Position numbers and translations under genes: made by a program. Positions 24,004 through 33,486 of a stretch of DNA of 43,415 nt are shown here, piece after piece. The DNA comes from Polyangiaceae bacterium. Its GTDB lineage: Bacteria; Myxococcota_A; Polyangia; Polyangiales; Polyangiaceae. Where the stretch lies: NCBI GenBank assembly GCA_029941785.1, contig JAPYTK010000021.1, positions 1 to 43,415 of the forward strand. The letters are read 5' to 3'. Positions within the stretch are counted from its first letter, which is position 1; the number at the start of each line of letters is the position of its first letter. The notes under the pieces were generated by a model. The model worked only from the letters and a program-made list of their open reading frames with translations, had not been told where the DNA came from and did not search any database.

Positions 24004-25485
24004 ATGCAAGCGGGATTTCGACGATGGCTACTGAGCGTGGGGCGCTGTGTCCTGCTCGGGTGGCTCGTCACGGGCGTGGCGATGGCCTGCGCCCCCTCCA
24101 AGTCTTCCGCGAAGCGCTTGGCTCAGCTCGAGCGTTGCCATGTCCAAGGCGGGACACGTTTGGCGGGTTGCGCGACCATCGAGGTGCCGCTCGTGCACAG
24201 CGACGCCAAGCTAGGCACGATCCCCTTGCGGGTAGCTGTCTTTGAGGCCGAAAGCCGCACGCCTTCGCCTGACCCCATCTTCTTGCTCGCGGGCGGGCCG
24301 GGCCAAGCGGCGACCGAGGCTTTTCCGCAGCTGCTCCCCGCGTGGTCGCGGATGACGGCCACACGAGATATCGTGCTCATCGACGTTCGTGGCACCGGGG
24401 CTTCCAAGCCGCTCGACTGTCCCCAAGACAGGTCCCTCGAAGCGATCTTTCGGACCGATAACATCGCTGGTTCGGCCAAGCGATGCGCAGCCTTGTTTGC
24501 TTCGACCGCGAAGTATCACACGACCGCCGCCTTGGCGGACGATCTCGACGTCGTTCGTGCCCAGTTGGGGTACGAGCGGATCAACCTGCTCGGTGTGTCC
24601 TACGGCACCCGGCTCGCTCTCGAGTACGCCCGCCGCCACCCCAAGCGGCTTCGGACTATGGTGCTCGACAGCGTGGCGCCACCCACGATGGTCCTCTCTT
24701 TGAGCTTTGCCTTGGATGGTCAGCGAGCGCTCGACCAGATGTTCGATCGTTGCGCCAAGAACGCCGACTGCCACAAATCGTTTCCGAATTTGAAGGAGGA
24801 TTTTCACGCCCTGCTCGCGAGCCTGGACGATGGGAAGAAGCTGACGATCCATCACCCGCACACGGGGAAGCCCATCGAGATCCTCCTACGACGACACATC
24901 TTTGCGCAGGCGATTCGCGGCTTGTTGTACGCGCCCCTTTTTCGATCGCTGCTTCCGCTTACCATTCAGCAGGCCAAGCAAGGGAACTTCGATCCTTTCG
25001 TCGCGCAAATTGCCACGCTTGCCGGGGGCGCCCAGGAGGGCATGAGCGAAGGCCTCTTCTTGTCCATCGCGTGCGCGGAGGACATTCCACGCCTCACAGA
25101 AAAGGCCATCGTCGAGCAGAGTCGGGCGAGTTTTCTCGGAGATTCGATCGTTCGCGAATTTCAGCGTGCCTGCGCGCACTGGCCCAGCGCGGCCCACCCC
25201 AAGGGCTTCGGCATGCCGGTGAGCAGCGAGGTGCCGACGCTGCTCTTGTCCGGCGAACTCGACCCGGTCACGCCCCCACGATGGGCCGAGGAAGCGCTGG
25301 CCACGCTGCCCAATGGACGGCACATCGTCGTGCCTGATGAGGCGCACGGGGTGGCCGCGATCGGTTGTGTGCCCCGTCTGCTCGAGCGTTTCCTGAATGA
25401 GCCACAGAAGCGGGATTTTGATGCGGGCTGCATCGACGACCATCATGGGATGAAGTTCTTTCTCGATTTCGCGGGGCCGGGATGA
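24004..25485 (+). CDS. Exported alpha/beta hydrolase (TAP-like peptidase)
   Basis: The 493-aa protein resembles secreted proline iminopeptidase / tripeptidyl aminopeptidase (TAP-like) enzymes. It has a signal peptide with a possible lipobox at VAMAC (Cys about 29). The oxyanion loop is LAGGPGQAA, and the nucleophile elbow is GVSYGTRLA with Ser near residue 200. The C-terminal catalytic acid is in SGELDPVTPP and the His in PDEAHGVAA. It probably removes residues from peptides in the periplasm or outside. Its stop overlaps the start of the ABC ATPase gene (ATGA), so the three genes to 27430 form one operon. Confidence 0.9.
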   Translation: MQAGFRRWLLSVGRCVLLGWLVTGVAMACAPSKSSAKRLAQLERCHVQGGTRLAGCATIEVPLVHSDAKLGTIPLRVAVFEAESRTPSPDPIFLLAGGPGQAATEAFPQLLPAWSRMTATRDIVLIDVRGTGASKPLDCPQDRSLEAIFRTDNIAGSAKRCAALFASTAKYHTTAALADDLDVVRAQLGYERINLLGVSYGTRLALEYARRHPKRLRTMVLDSVAPPTMVLSLSFALDGQRALDQMFDRCAKNADCHKSFPNLKEDFHALLASLDDGKKLTIHHPHTGKPIEILLRRHIFAQAIRGLLYAPLFRSLLPLTIQQAKQGNFDPFVAQIATLAGGAQEGMSEGLFLSIACAEDIPRLTEKAIVEQSRASFLGDSIVREFQRACAHWPSAAHPKGFGMPVSSEVPTLLLSGELDPVTPPRWAEEALATLPNGRHIVVPDEAHGVAAIGCVPRLLERFLNEPQKRDFDAGCIDDHHGMKFFLDFAGPG

Positions 25486-26273
25486 TTGACGTTCAACACC
25501 TCAAGAAACACTTCGGCGAGGTCATCGCGGTCGACGATGTGTCGCTCCGCGCGGACGATGGTCAGATCACCGGATTGCTGGGGCCGAACGGCGCGGGGAA
25601 GACCACGACTCTCCGTTGCATCAGCTCACTCGTTCGGCCCGATAGCGGTACGGTGATGATCGACGAGATCGACGTCGCGCGCCGCCCTAATGAAGCCAGG
25701 CGCCGGCTGGGTGTCTTGCCTGACGCACGCGGTTTGTATCCGCGTCTGACCGCGCGGGAGAACATCCGTTACTTTGGCGAGCTTTATGGCATGGAGAGGG
25801 CCACGCTCAATACGCGGATCGACGAGCTGAGCGACTGGCTCGATATGGGCGGGGAGATCGACCGGCGCGTCGCGGGCTTCTCGCAGGGCGAACGGATGAA
25901 GGTGGCGATCGCGCGGGCGGTCGTACACGACCCGCAGACGGTCCTGCTCGATGAGCCGACGAATGGCCTCGACGTGATGAGCACCCGCGCCATGCGCAGC
26001 TTCGTCTGCAAACTGCGCGAGCAGGGTCGTTGCGTCGTGCTTTCGAGTCACATCATGCAGGAGGTCGCGGCGCTCTGTGATGACATCGTCATCGTCGCCG
26101 AGGGCCGCGTCGTTGCCCACGGGAGCCCCGACGCGTTGCGGGAGCAGACTGGGCTCGAATCACTCGAGGATGTGTTCGTCAAGCTCACGCTTGGGGACCG
26201 CTACGCCGAGCTACCTGAGCCGCCCGATCCGCCCGAGCTACCTGAGCCGCCCGAGCCGGAGGTGGAGCCATGA
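25482..26273 (+). CDS. ABC transporter ATPase, NatA-type
   Basis: The 263-aa ATPase has Walker A GPNGAGKTT (near residue 34), the signature FSQGERMKVAIARA, Walker B TVLLDEPTNGLD and an H-loop SSHIMQEV. It resembles NatA, the ATPase of sodium-efflux and other ABC-2 exporters, and pairs with the permease next door. The C-terminus carries an unusual 25-residue Pro/Glu-rich tail with repeated L-P-E-P-P. Both junctions overlap by 4 nt (ATGA), indicating coupled translation. Confidence 0.95.
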   Translation: MIDVQHLKKHFGEVIAVDDVSLRADDGQITGLLGPNGAGKTTTLRCISSLVRPDSGTVMIDEIDVARRPNEARRRLGVLPDARGLYPRLTARENIRYFGELYGMERATLNTRIDELSDWLDMGGEIDRRVAGFSQGERMKVAIARAVVHDPQTVLLDEPTNGLDVMSTRAMRSFVCKLREQGRCVVLSSHIMQEVAALCDDIVIVAEGRVVAHGSPDALREQTGLESLEDVFVKLTLGDRYAELPEPPDPPELPEPPEPEVEP

Positions 26274-27430
26274 TAGGGGCGGTCTTCCGCAAAGAGATGC
26301 TCGACAGCATTCGCGACCGTCGGTCCATGCTCTCGATGCTGCTGTTTCCTCTCATTGGCCCTCTGGTCGTCGCTCTCACCTTCACGCGTATCGTCGATCA
26401 GCACCAACCCGACAGGACGTTCGAGCTGCCCGTTGTGGGGAGGGATCACGCGCCGGCCCTCGTCTCTCACCTCGAGCAGCATCGGATCACGATTGTGGAT
26501 GCGCCCACCAATCCCATCGAGGCGGTCAAACGACGTGAGCTCGACCTCGTCTTGGTGGTCGATCGCGATTTTGAACGAGACTTCCGTGCCGGAAAGAGCG
26601 GCAAGGTGGATCTGTGTGTCGACAGCACCCACTCGGAAGCGGCATCCAATGCGCGAAAGGTCGAGGCGGTCGTGGGGGCTTATGGCAACCGAATCGCGGT
26701 GAGGCGGCTGCTCGCTCGGGGAGTCGCGCCCGATCTGACCGCGCCGGTGACCTTGCGGCGGTTGGACGTGGCCACGGCCCAACAGCGCGCCGCGCGCTTG
26801 CTCAACCTCATTCCGATGTTCGTCCTCATCGCCTCTTTCCTTGGAGGGATGTACTGCGCGACCGACGCGACGGCCGGCGAGCGCGAACGTGGCTCGCTCG
26901 AGCCCTTGTTACTGACGCCGGCTCCTCGCCATCACCTCGTCATCGGCAAGTGGCTCGCCGCGACGGTGTTTTCTCTCGTGACGGTCGTGCTCACCCTATT
27001 GTTTACCTTGTTCGTTCTAAGCCGCGTACCGCTCGAACAGATAGGGGTCCGTTTCGATTTGACGGCCGCCGATGTCGGGGGGCTTCTTCTCGCCGTGATG
27101 CCGCTTTCGTTGTTTGCCACCGGGGCTCAATTGCTTATCGCGACCTTCGCCCGCAGCTTCAAGGAGGCGCAGACCTATCTGTCCTTGATGATCTTCCTGC
27201 CCATGTTGCCGGCCATGATCTTCATGTTCGAGCCGCTTCAGACCGAATGGTGGATGACGCTCCTTCCGGTCGTGGGCCAGCAGGCCATCTTGAGCGATGT
27301 CGTGAGCGGCGAGCCGGTGCATGCCCTCAGTTATGTGCTCGCGGCGCTGGCCTCCGGAGCGGCCGGACTGATCTGCGTCTACTTCACCGCCCGCCTCTTC
27401 CGGCGTGAGGGGATCATCTTCGGTCGCTGA
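26270..27430 (+). CDS. ABC-2 type permease, NatB-like
   Basis: The 386-aa membrane protein has an N-terminal membrane helix (residues about 22-40), a soluble domain of about 140 residues (D-rich: LDLVLVVDRDFERDF) and then about five more hydrophobic segments from LIPMFVLIASFL on. It contains the NatB signature ATAGERERGSLEPLLLTP. With the ATPase upstream it forms an exporter; sodium is one possible substrate, peptides or lipids are others. It is in an operon with a secreted peptidase, which could point to peptide handling. Confidence 0.92.
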   Translation: MIGAVFRKEMLDSIRDRRSMLSMLLFPLIGPLVVALTFTRIVDQHQPDRTFELPVVGRDHAPALVSHLEQHRITIVDAPTNPIEAVKRRELDLVLVVDRDFERDFRAGKSGKVDLCVDSTHSEAASNARKVEAVVGAYGNRIAVRRLLARGVAPDLTAPVTLRRLDVATAQQRAARLLNLIPMFVLIASFLGGMYCATDATAGERERGSLEPLLLTPAPRHHLVIGKWLAATVFSLVTVVLTLLFTLFVLSRVPLEQIGVRFDLTAADVGGLLLAVMPLSLFATGAQLLIATFARSFKEAQTYLSLMIFLPMLPAMIFMFEPLQTEWWMTLLPVVGQQAILSDVVSGEPVHALSYVLAALASGAAGLICVYFTARLFRREGIIFGR

Positions 27431-27550
27431 TCTTGGCGACTCATCCACGGCGGACAAAAAAAGACCGACGAGCGGCCCCGTTTTGGATGGTGTGTTCACA
27501 CCACCCGAGGAGACTCGCTCGCCGGAATTTCGATTGCTATTGGCTGGGGC

Positions 27551-27760
27551 TCAGGGAGCGTCGCCGGCTTGGCAGTCGCTGAGGCCGGCATCGCCGATCT
27601 TGCACACGAACGCCTTACGGAGGGCGCCGAACAAGAAAGCGTCGTTGCGAAGTACAACAGCTTTGTCACCGGAGGCAGCAACGCCACCGTACGCACACCC
27701 ACCCAAGATGCCACTGATCATCGCAATGGCAGCCATCTTCGTCAGAAACTTCGTCATCAT
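27551..27760 (-). CDS. Small lipoprotein (69 aa)
   Basis: A short signal peptide with lipobox-like ISGILGGC (Cys near residue 22) precedes about 45 residues with two more Cys (VCKIGDAGLSDCQ). The mature part begins AYGGVAASGDKAVVLRNDAF. A CTGGAG Shine-Dalgarno lies just before two adjacent ATGs (27760 and 27757), and the second has the better spacing. The length, signal and ribosome site support a real gene. Function is unknown. Confidence 0.75.
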   Translation of the reverse strand: MMTKFLTKMAAIAMISGILGGCAYGGVAASGDKAVVLRNDAFLFGALRKAFVCKIGDAGLSDCQAGDAP

Positions 27761-27936
27761 ATTCTCCAGAATCGATTCGTAGCGACGTGAGTGTCAACTA
27801 CAGATTGCGCGGGTTTGTCATGCTTGCGTATGAGCGTCAACTATCGTGAACATGGTTCACCGACCAAATCTTGCCTCGGGACGAATGAGCTATTTCAGGG
27901 TGTTCTGCACGTGGAAGATGGACTAGGCGCCCCTGT

Positions 27937-28485
27937 ATGCGTAATTCGATGGGCTTGACCGGTGTTGCCGTGTGCGTTGCGGCTCTGGCGATGCACGGAC
28001 CGGCTCGAGCCGATGATGGTTCTCCGTCATCGAAGCCTATCCCGCAGCGTCGCGGGGGCTCTTCACGGTTCGATTTGAACATCGAAGGCGGGCTCGGAAA
28101 GACGCTGCAGCGCGATGGCTTGACGGGGTTTGCGCGTGCCCGGGCCGGATGGTTGACGGTTGTCGAACCTCGTAATCCGCAAGGCTCACCGCTCTATGTC
28201 ACGGTCGGCGGGACGCTCGCGACCTCTGATCTGGGATTGTTTTCGGTTGGTCTACAAGGTGAACTGATGCACCTGTCGAGCGGATTCTGGGCGCAGGGTG
28301 GCGGTTTTGTCGATGTGACCAAACCTGGTCCGGGCGTGGCGCTGTCGGCGGGGTGGAGTCTGTTCGGCGTCGAGTTTCAGCGGCGCTTTGTGGATGAAGG
28401 GCGCGCGCTGACGGAGCCTCGGGCGGATTGGGCGGTCTACGGCAAATTACGTATTCCCGTCACCATTATCATGAGCGCTTTTTGA
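27937..28485 (+). CDS. Predicted outer-membrane or periplasmic protein
   Basis: This 182-aa protein has a cleavable signal peptide (VAVCVAALAMHGPARA, then DDGSP). The mature part is made of alternating hydrophobic and polar strands: FDLNIEGGLGK, FARARAGWLTVVEP, LYVTVGGTLATS, FSVGLQGELMHL, VALSAGWSLFGVEFQRRF and AVYGKLRIPVTI. This is consistent with a small beta-barrel or beta-rich envelope protein. No family is recognised. It converges on MsrQ. Confidence 0.75.
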   Translation: MRNSMGLTGVAVCVAALAMHGPARADDGSPSSKPIPQRRGGSSRFDLNIEGGLGKTLQRDGLTGFARARAGWLTVVEPRNPQGSPLYVTVGGTLATSDLGLFSVGLQGELMHLSSGFWAQGGGFVDVTKPGPGVALSAGWSLFGVEFQRRFVDEGRALTEPRADWAVYGKLRIPVTIIMSAF

Positions 28486-29056
28486 GGCGGACAGCGAGAA
28501 GCAGGGCGAGCACCACGCCGTAGACGATCGGCTCGGAGACATCGATCTTCACGCGCATATAGAAGTGGATCACGCCGAGAGGTACGGCCAAGTACACCAA
28601 GCGGTGGAGCTTCCGCCAACGTGTGCTCCCGAGGCGCTTGAGCGCGCCTTTTGTCGAGGTGAGGGCCAGCGGGACGAGAAGCACGAAGGCCGAGAAGCCG
28701 ATGGCGATGAAGGGGCGCTTGGTGATGTCGTCGACCACGTCCTGGACGTTCAGCTCCTTGTCGATGGCGAGGTACACGAGGAAGTGTAGAGCGATGGTGG
28801 CGAAGCCCATGAGTCCGAGCGTCTTGCGCAAGCGCATGGGCCATTTGAGGCCGAACACGATCTTCAGGGGGGTGCAGCTGAGCGAAGCGATCAGCAATAC
28901 GAGTCCGAGCAGGCCCAGTTGATTGAGCGCGGTCTCGATCGGGTTGGCGCCCAGACCACCGCTCGCGGCTCGGTAGCTGATCACCACGAGGGGAATGACC
29001 GATCCGGTGAGCACGGCGGGCTGCAGCCACCCCAGCTTGCGCGTGCGCGTGGCCAT
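28469..29056 (-). CDS. msrQ: MsrQ, heme-binding membrane subunit of MsrPQ
   Basis: The 195-aa integral membrane protein belongs to the ferric-reductase-like transmembrane family. It has about six hydrophobic segments and histidines typical of heme ligands (ATIALHFLVYLA and RKLHRLVYLAVPLGVIHFYM). It passes electrons from the quinone pool to MsrP for repair of periplasmic methionine sulfoxide. The start overlaps the last base of the msrP stop codon, so the two are coupled in the order msrP-msrQ. Confidence 0.92.
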   Translation of the reverse strand: MATRTRKLGWLQPAVLTGSVIPLVVISYRAASGGLGANPIETALNQLGLLGLVLLIASLSCTPLKIVFGLKWPMRLRKTLGLMGFATIALHFLVYLAIDKELNVQDVVDDITKRPFIAIGFSAFVLLVPLALTSTKGALKRLGSTRWRKLHRLVYLAVPLGVIHFYMRVKIDVSEPIVYGVVLALLLAVRLKKRS

Positions 29057-30066
29057 CAAAACGACGTTCCGAGGTCCATCCCGCGGTACAGCTTCGCGAC
29101 GTGCTGGCCGTAGCCATTGAACATCTTCGTCTCGATTCGCCCGCTCTGTCCGATCGGTCGCTCGCTCGCTTGGCTCCACCGCGGATGATCGACGGTTGGA
29201 TTCACGTTCGCATAGAAGCCGTACTCGCTTGGCGCCGCCTCGCTCCAGCTCGTTTTCGGCATGGTCTCTTGCAGGCGAATTTTCACGATCGACTTGATCC
29301 CCTTGAAGCCATACTTCCACGGCACGACGAGGCGAATGGGAGCACCGTTTTGGCCAAGCAATGCTCCGCCGTACAGACCGATGGCGAGCATCGAGAGGGG
29401 GTGGGTGGCTTCGTCGATCCTGAGACCTTCGACGTAGGGCCATTTGAGCACGGGCTGTCGCTGACCGGGCAGCATCTTGGGATCGTGGACCGTCTGGAAG
29501 GCGACATACTTCGCCCGCGAGGTCGGGTTGAGTCGCTTGATCAACGCCGCCAAGGGGAAGCCCAGCCAGGGGATGACCATGGACCACGCTTCGACACACC
29601 GCATACGGTAGATCCGCTCCTCGAGGGGAAACCACTTGAGCAGCGTGTCGAGGTCGATGAGTTGTTCTTTCTCGACCTCGCCTTCGATGCCGATCGCCCA
29701 CGGTCGCGTGACGAGCTTGTGGGCATTTCTTGCGGGAGCGGACTTCGACAATCCGAGCTCGTAGAAGTTGTTGTAGGTCGTGATCGCTTCGAAACTCGTT
29801 TTGGCTTCCTTCGTGCTGTAGGGGCTCGCGATCACCTGTGGCGGCGCGGCTGCCGTGGCGGACGTCGTCGGCCCGAGTTGGGGCAAGGGCGGGGGCGCCT
29901 CTGGAGGGTCGGCTTGTCCGCGGCTCGACACCGCCACGAGGGCGCCGCCCCATGCGCCGCTCGTGGCCACGAAGGCTCCAGCTTGGCCGATGAATGCGCG
30001 CCGGTTCGAATAGACCGCTTCGGGCGTGATCTCCGAGCCTTTGGGTTCGTCGACGGGATGGGACAT
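29056..30066 (-). CDS. msrP: MsrP, molybdoenzyme methionine-sulfoxide reductase
   Basis: The 336-aa catalytic subunit of MsrPQ uses a molybdopterin cofactor to reduce methionine sulfoxide in periplasmic proteins. A twin-arginine-type signal is visible ([17 protein letters not shown]), followed by a Pro/Ala-rich segment. The Mo-ligating Cys lies in [11 protein letters not shown], and family blocks [23 protein letters not shown] and the C-terminal FNGYG are all present. Its start is only 22 nt from the divergent rtcB start. The molybdate importer at 38154-40533 could supply its metal. Confidence 0.95.
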   Translation of the reverse strand: MSHPVDEPKGSEITPEAVYSNRRAFIGQAGAFVATSGAWGGALVAVSSRGQADPPEAPPPLPQLGPTTSATAAAPPQVIASPYSTKEAKTSFEAITTYNNFYELGLSKSAPARNAHKLVTRPWAIGIEGEVEKEQLIDLDTLLKWFPLEERIYRMRCVEAWSMVIPWLGFPLAALIKRLNPTSRAKYVAFQTVHDPKMLPGQRQPVLKWPYVEGLRIDEATHPLSMLAIGLYGGALLGQNGAPIRLVVPWKYGFKGIKSIVKIRLQETMPKTSWSEAAPSEYGFYANVNPTVDHPRWSQASERPIGQSGRIETKMFNGYGQHVAKLYRGMDLGTSF

Positions 30067-30088
30067 TTGCCACTATGATAGCCTCGCC

Positions 30089-31315
30089 ATGGCGAGCTAC
30101 CAAACCTTCCGGAGCGAGCGGAGTCGCGTGCCGGTGAGGGCGTGGATCGATGGCGTGCCCCTTGAGGATGCCGCTCGCGAGCAACTGCTGAACATCTCCG
30201 AACTGGACATCGTCCATCGCTGGGTGGCGGCGATGCCGGATGTTCATTGGGGGCTCGGTGCCACGGTCGGAAGCGTCATTCCGACCGTGGAGGCGATCAT
30301 TCCTGCTGCCGTCGGTGTGGACATCGGTTGCGGCATGATGGCGGTGCAGACGAGTTTGGTCGCAGGCGACCTGCCCGAAAGCCTCGGTCCCCTGCGTAGG
30401 GCGATCGAGCGAGCCGTGCCGCACGGTCGTACGAATCACGGTGGAGCGCGGGATGAAGGCTCGTTTCGCACGCCGACCGCCCCGGCGGAGAAGGCTTGGC
30501 GGAAATTGAAACGCGGTTACCAGCAGATCATCGACAAACATCCCAGCTTGGATCGCGGACGCACCGCGCAGCACTTGGGAACGCTCGGCAGCGGCAACCA
30601 CTTCATCGAGCTGTGTCTCGATGAGGCGGACCGCGTGTGGCTGATGCTCCACAGTGGTTCGCGGGGCGTGGGCAACCGCATCGGCAGCCAGTTCATCGCA
30701 TTGGCGAAGAAGGACATGCGACAGCACATTGCGAACCTTCCCGACGAAAATCTGGCCTATTTCAAGGAGGGAACGCAGCACTTTGACGACTACGTTTTTG
30801 CCGTCGAGTGGGCGCAGCGATTTGCGCGGATCAATCGCGAGCTGATGATGGCTGCCGTTGTCGATGCCTTGCGACAAAGCAAGCGCCTCCCGAAGTTCAA
30901 GGCGGATCGGATGGCGGTCGATTGTCACCACAACTACGTGACGCGCGAGCGGCACTTTGGTCGCGACGTCTTTGTGACCCGCAAAGGCGCGGTACGAGCC
31001 GGGCAGGGCGAGCTGGGCATCATTCCCGGCAGCATGGGGGCACGGTCCTATATCGTGCGCGGCCGGGGTAATCCGGATAGTTTCGAGAGCTGCAGTCACG
31101 GCGCGGGACGAGCCATGTCCAGACGCAAGGCAAAGCGCGTGTTCAGCGTGCAGGACCACGCTCGGGCCACGGTGGGCGTGGAATGCCGCAAGGACGAGGG
31201 TGTGCTCGACGAGACGCCAGGCGCCTACAAGTCCATCGACAAGGTCATGGCGGCCCAGGACGAACTCGTGGCGGTGGTCCACACCTTGCGCCAGCTCATC
31301 TGCGTCAAAGGTTGA
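30089..31315 (+). CDS. rtcB: RtcB RNA ligase
   Basis: The 408-aa protein is RtcB, the GTP- and metal-dependent ligase joining RNA 2',3'-cyclic phosphate and 5'-OH ends in RNA repair. All hallmark motifs are present: DVHWGLGATVGSVIP, GVDIGCGM (metal Asp and Cys), GSGNHFIE, HSGSRGVGN, a DCHHNYV metal His pair, PGSMGARSY and the nucleotidyl-accepting His in SCSHGAGR. Its length equals that of E. coli RtcB. No RtcA or RtcR gene is nearby. The ATG at 30089 is chosen at the expected N-terminus; the longer frame would run into the msrP start. Confidence 0.96.
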   Translation: MASYQTFRSERSRVPVRAWIDGVPLEDAAREQLLNISELDIVHRWVAAMPDVHWGLGATVGSVIPTVEAIIPAAVGVDIGCGMMAVQTSLVAGDLPESLGPLRRAIERAVPHGRTNHGGARDEGSFRTPTAPAEKAWRKLKRGYQQIIDKHPSLDRGRTAQHLGTLGSGNHFIELCLDEADRVWLMLHSGSRGVGNRIGSQFIALAKKDMRQHIANLPDENLAYFKEGTQHFDDYVFAVEWAQRFARINRELMMAAVVDALRQSKRLPKFKADRMAVDCHHNYVTRERHFGRDVFVTRKGAVRAGQGELGIIPGSMGARSYIVRGRGNPDSFESCSHGAGRAMSRRKAKRVFSVQDHARATVGVECRKDEGVLDETPGAYKSIDKVMAAQDELVAVVHTLRQLICVKG

Positions 31316-31339
31316 CGGCTCGGCCTGGCTCGGAGCTCT

Positions 31340-32767
31340 TTAGCCGAGCATCGCCTTGACCAGCACAGGATCCTGGTTGGCGATGTGCTCGTAGGGAAGA
31401 CCGGCTGCATCGAGCACGGTGCGATGAATGTCCGGCGGCCGCAGGATCTGGCCCGTGATGTCGTCAGGCGCGCCCGTCGTCATGTTGATGGGTCGACCCG
31501 AGTAGTTGTTGTCCGTCGTTCCACCGATCACCTGGTTGCCTTTGATCCCTCTACCTGCCACCAGGCAAGCCGACGAAAGGTGGTGATCGCGTCCGCCCCG
31601 CGGATTGATGTTGGGTGTGCGCGCAAAGTCTGACACCGCCATGATCGTCGTCCGATCCCAAAAGGGCTTGCCGTTGCTGTCCAGCGTGGTTTTCAAATAG
31701 CTGATCAGGCTTGCCAAGGCGTTGAAGCCGTCGCGGAGCGCTGGGGCATGATCCGTCGCCCAGTCCTCGTCGTGGTGGTCGATGCCGCTCGCGAGCTGGA
31801 CGCTCACCGCTTGGGCAATGTTGTTGGTGAGGGCTTGAGCCGCGATCGCCGCTTGCCCCCGTGGTCCCGCCAGAGCGTTGCCCGAGTTGGGGTTGGCAGG
31901 GTTGAGTCCGAATGCTTGGTACAGGTCGTAGATCGCGGAGTTTTCCGGCGGGTTTCGGATGAAGTTGAAGTGCTGCCACAGCGTACCCTCACTGAAGACG
32001 AGCGCCTTTTCGAAGCTCGCCCGATACGCCGACGTCATGCCACCAACGTCCAACTGTCGATCGAGGCAACTCGGATCGCTTTGAAGCGCGGCTAGCGCGG
32101 CTGCGCCCTTGGCTCCGGGATCGAGCGAGGCGTTGAGTGACCTCAGCACTTTCGAAAGATCTTGGTACCCGGTGATCTTCAGCCCGCTGGCTTTGGGGTC
32201 GAGCCCCTCGTTGAAGGTCTCGGAACGGATGACCAAGTTGGGGATCGGGGTCGTCGTGGTGTGCTCGTTGACCCAGAATGTCGCCATGGCGCTACCTGAG
32301 GCTGCGAGGCCCCGAGGGAACTTGCCGGTGAGAAAATAACGCCTCCCGACCTCGTGGGTGAGCGTGCCCATGTTGACGCCCCGCAAGACGCATAAATCTT
32401 CGAAATGACTGGCTAAATCGCCGATGGCCGGGCCGAAGCTGATGTTCGATCCGTTCGGTGTCACGAGCCCGGAGTTGTTGTTGCTCATCAGCGCCTCTAT
32501 GGCGCCGTCCTCCTCGGCGACCATCTCATAGCCCGTATAAACAGAGCCGGCGGGGTCATTGAACCGTGAATCCGTGTGGTCCCGCGGATCGAGGCTCAGC
32601 AAGGTGTCCCAGGCGCCATTGAATTCACAAAATATGAGAAGCGGCAGTTCATCCGCGGTGAGGTTTTCCGCCCCGGCTGAGGCGGGCCAAAAGGTGTCGG
32701 AGAGGGCATAGGCTCCAGCTCCAGCTCCCAAGCTGCTCAACATGCGTCGTCGTGTCAGGTTCATCAT
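31340..32767 (-). CDS. DUF1501-family twin-arginine-exported protein
   Basis: The 475-aa protein has a twin-arginine signal (NLTRRRMLSSLGAGAGAYALSDTF) and the DUF1501 fold, related to alkaline phosphatase/sulfatase enzymes. Visible family features are IFCEFNGAWDTLL near the start, ASGIDHHDEDWATDHAP, TIMAVSDFARTP and GGRDHH. The Asp and His residues of the last two blocks probably bind metal. The substrate is unknown. It is the last gene of a three-gene operon (31340-35138), where such proteins usually sit beside DUF1549/DUF1588-type cytochrome-like proteins. Confidence 0.88.
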   Translation of the reverse strand: MMNLTRRRMLSSLGAGAGAYALSDTFWPASAGAENLTADELPLLIFCEFNGAWDTLLSLDPRDHTDSRFNDPAGSVYTGYEMVAEEDGAIEALMSNNNSGLVTPNGSNISFGPAIGDLASHFEDLCVLRGVNMGTLTHEVGRRYFLTGKFPRGLAASGSAMATFWVNEHTTTTPIPNLVIRSETFNEGLDPKASGLKITGYQDLSKVLRSLNASLDPGAKGAAALAALQSDPSCLDRQLDVGGMTSAYRASFEKALVFSEGTLWQHFNFIRNPPENSAIYDLYQAFGLNPANPNSGNALAGPRGQAAIAAQALTNNIAQAVSVQLASGIDHHDEDWATDHAPALRDGFNALASLISYLKTTLDSNGKPFWDRTTIMAVSDFARTPNINPRGGRDHHLSSACLVAGRGIKGNQVIGGTTDNNYSGRPINMTTGAPDDITGQILRPPDIHRTVLDAAGLPYEHIANQDPVLVKAMLG

Positions 32768-32775
32768 CGTGATCC

Positions 32776-33486
32776 TCAGTCGATGTGGAAAGCGGGTGAC
32801 TCGAGCAAGCCGATGCAGACGGTGCGCCAGCCCTCGGCATCGCCATGAAGGCCTGCCCAGCCTTGATTGGAGGTGTCTCTTCCGGCTTCGAACACGGTGC
32901 GCAGTCTGGCGATATAGGGGTCATCGGCCGTCAGTCGCATACCCAAGAATCGCAGAGCCAAGTAGCGAAGATTCTCGTCGATTTGCTCGGTCGTTGCACT
33001 GCCGTCAATGGGAGCGAAGCGCCAGAGTGTGGTCTCGCTGTAGCTCGGTCGCTGTTGGTCACTCGTCGAGATTTGGCTGCAGACGTTGCGGGCCATGTCT
33101 CGCATGAACTTGACGTAGAGCGAGCTCGGGGCCGCGTTCTCTTCGGTGACCGCGATGAAGTCGGGCCGTCCGAGAACCGCACCGTAGACGTTGTCCGCAA
33201 GAGCCTCGCCCTTGCCTTCCATCCAAGTGATGGCAGGGCCCGCGACGTGGGCGCCGGCGACAACCGGTATCGAAGCCTCGAGCACCGCGATCGGCATCCG
33301 CTGCACATTGCGGGTTGGGCTGAGGGACGTCTGTGTACCGAGATCCCCGATGTCTCCTGTGTTCTCGCGGTCGGCCTTGACCTGGCTGTCGCTTGGCGGC
33401 TCCGGTGGCATCGAGGTGGTGTCGGTGGCGCAGGCCGCCATGACGGAGAGGCCTGCGAGTAAGGTTGTGGCGATGACAGCTCTCAC
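32776..33486 (-). CDS. Lipoprotein of the DUF1501 operon
   Basis: This 236-aa protein starts with a signal and lipobox-like LSVMAAC (Cys about 19), then an acidic linker. The rest is mostly helical with two Cys (RNVCSQI, WRTVCIGLLESPAFH). The sequence SPAFHID at the end resembles the end segments of DUF1549/DUF1588 proteins, which also close with short SP.F motifs, so it may be a detached domain of the same system. It is 4 nt overlapped with the gene upstream and 8 nt from the gene downstream. Confidence 0.75.
   Translation of the reverse strand: MRAVIATTLLAGLSVMAACATDTTSMPPEPPSDSQVKADRENTGDIGDLGTQTSLSPTRNVQRMPIAVLEASIPVVAGAHVAGPAITWMEGKGEALADNVYGAVLGRPDFIAVTEENAAPSSLYVKFMRDMARNVCSQISTSDQQRPSYSETTLWRFAPIDGSATTEQIDENLRYLALRFLGMRLTADDPYIARLRTVFEAGRDTSNQGWAGLHGDAEGWRTVCIGLLESPAFHID

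Noticed and set aside
28469-31282. 937-codon minus-strand frame through msrQ, msrP and rtcB
   Set aside because: Only the msrQ end is real; the rest is antisense to rtcB or out of frame with msrP.
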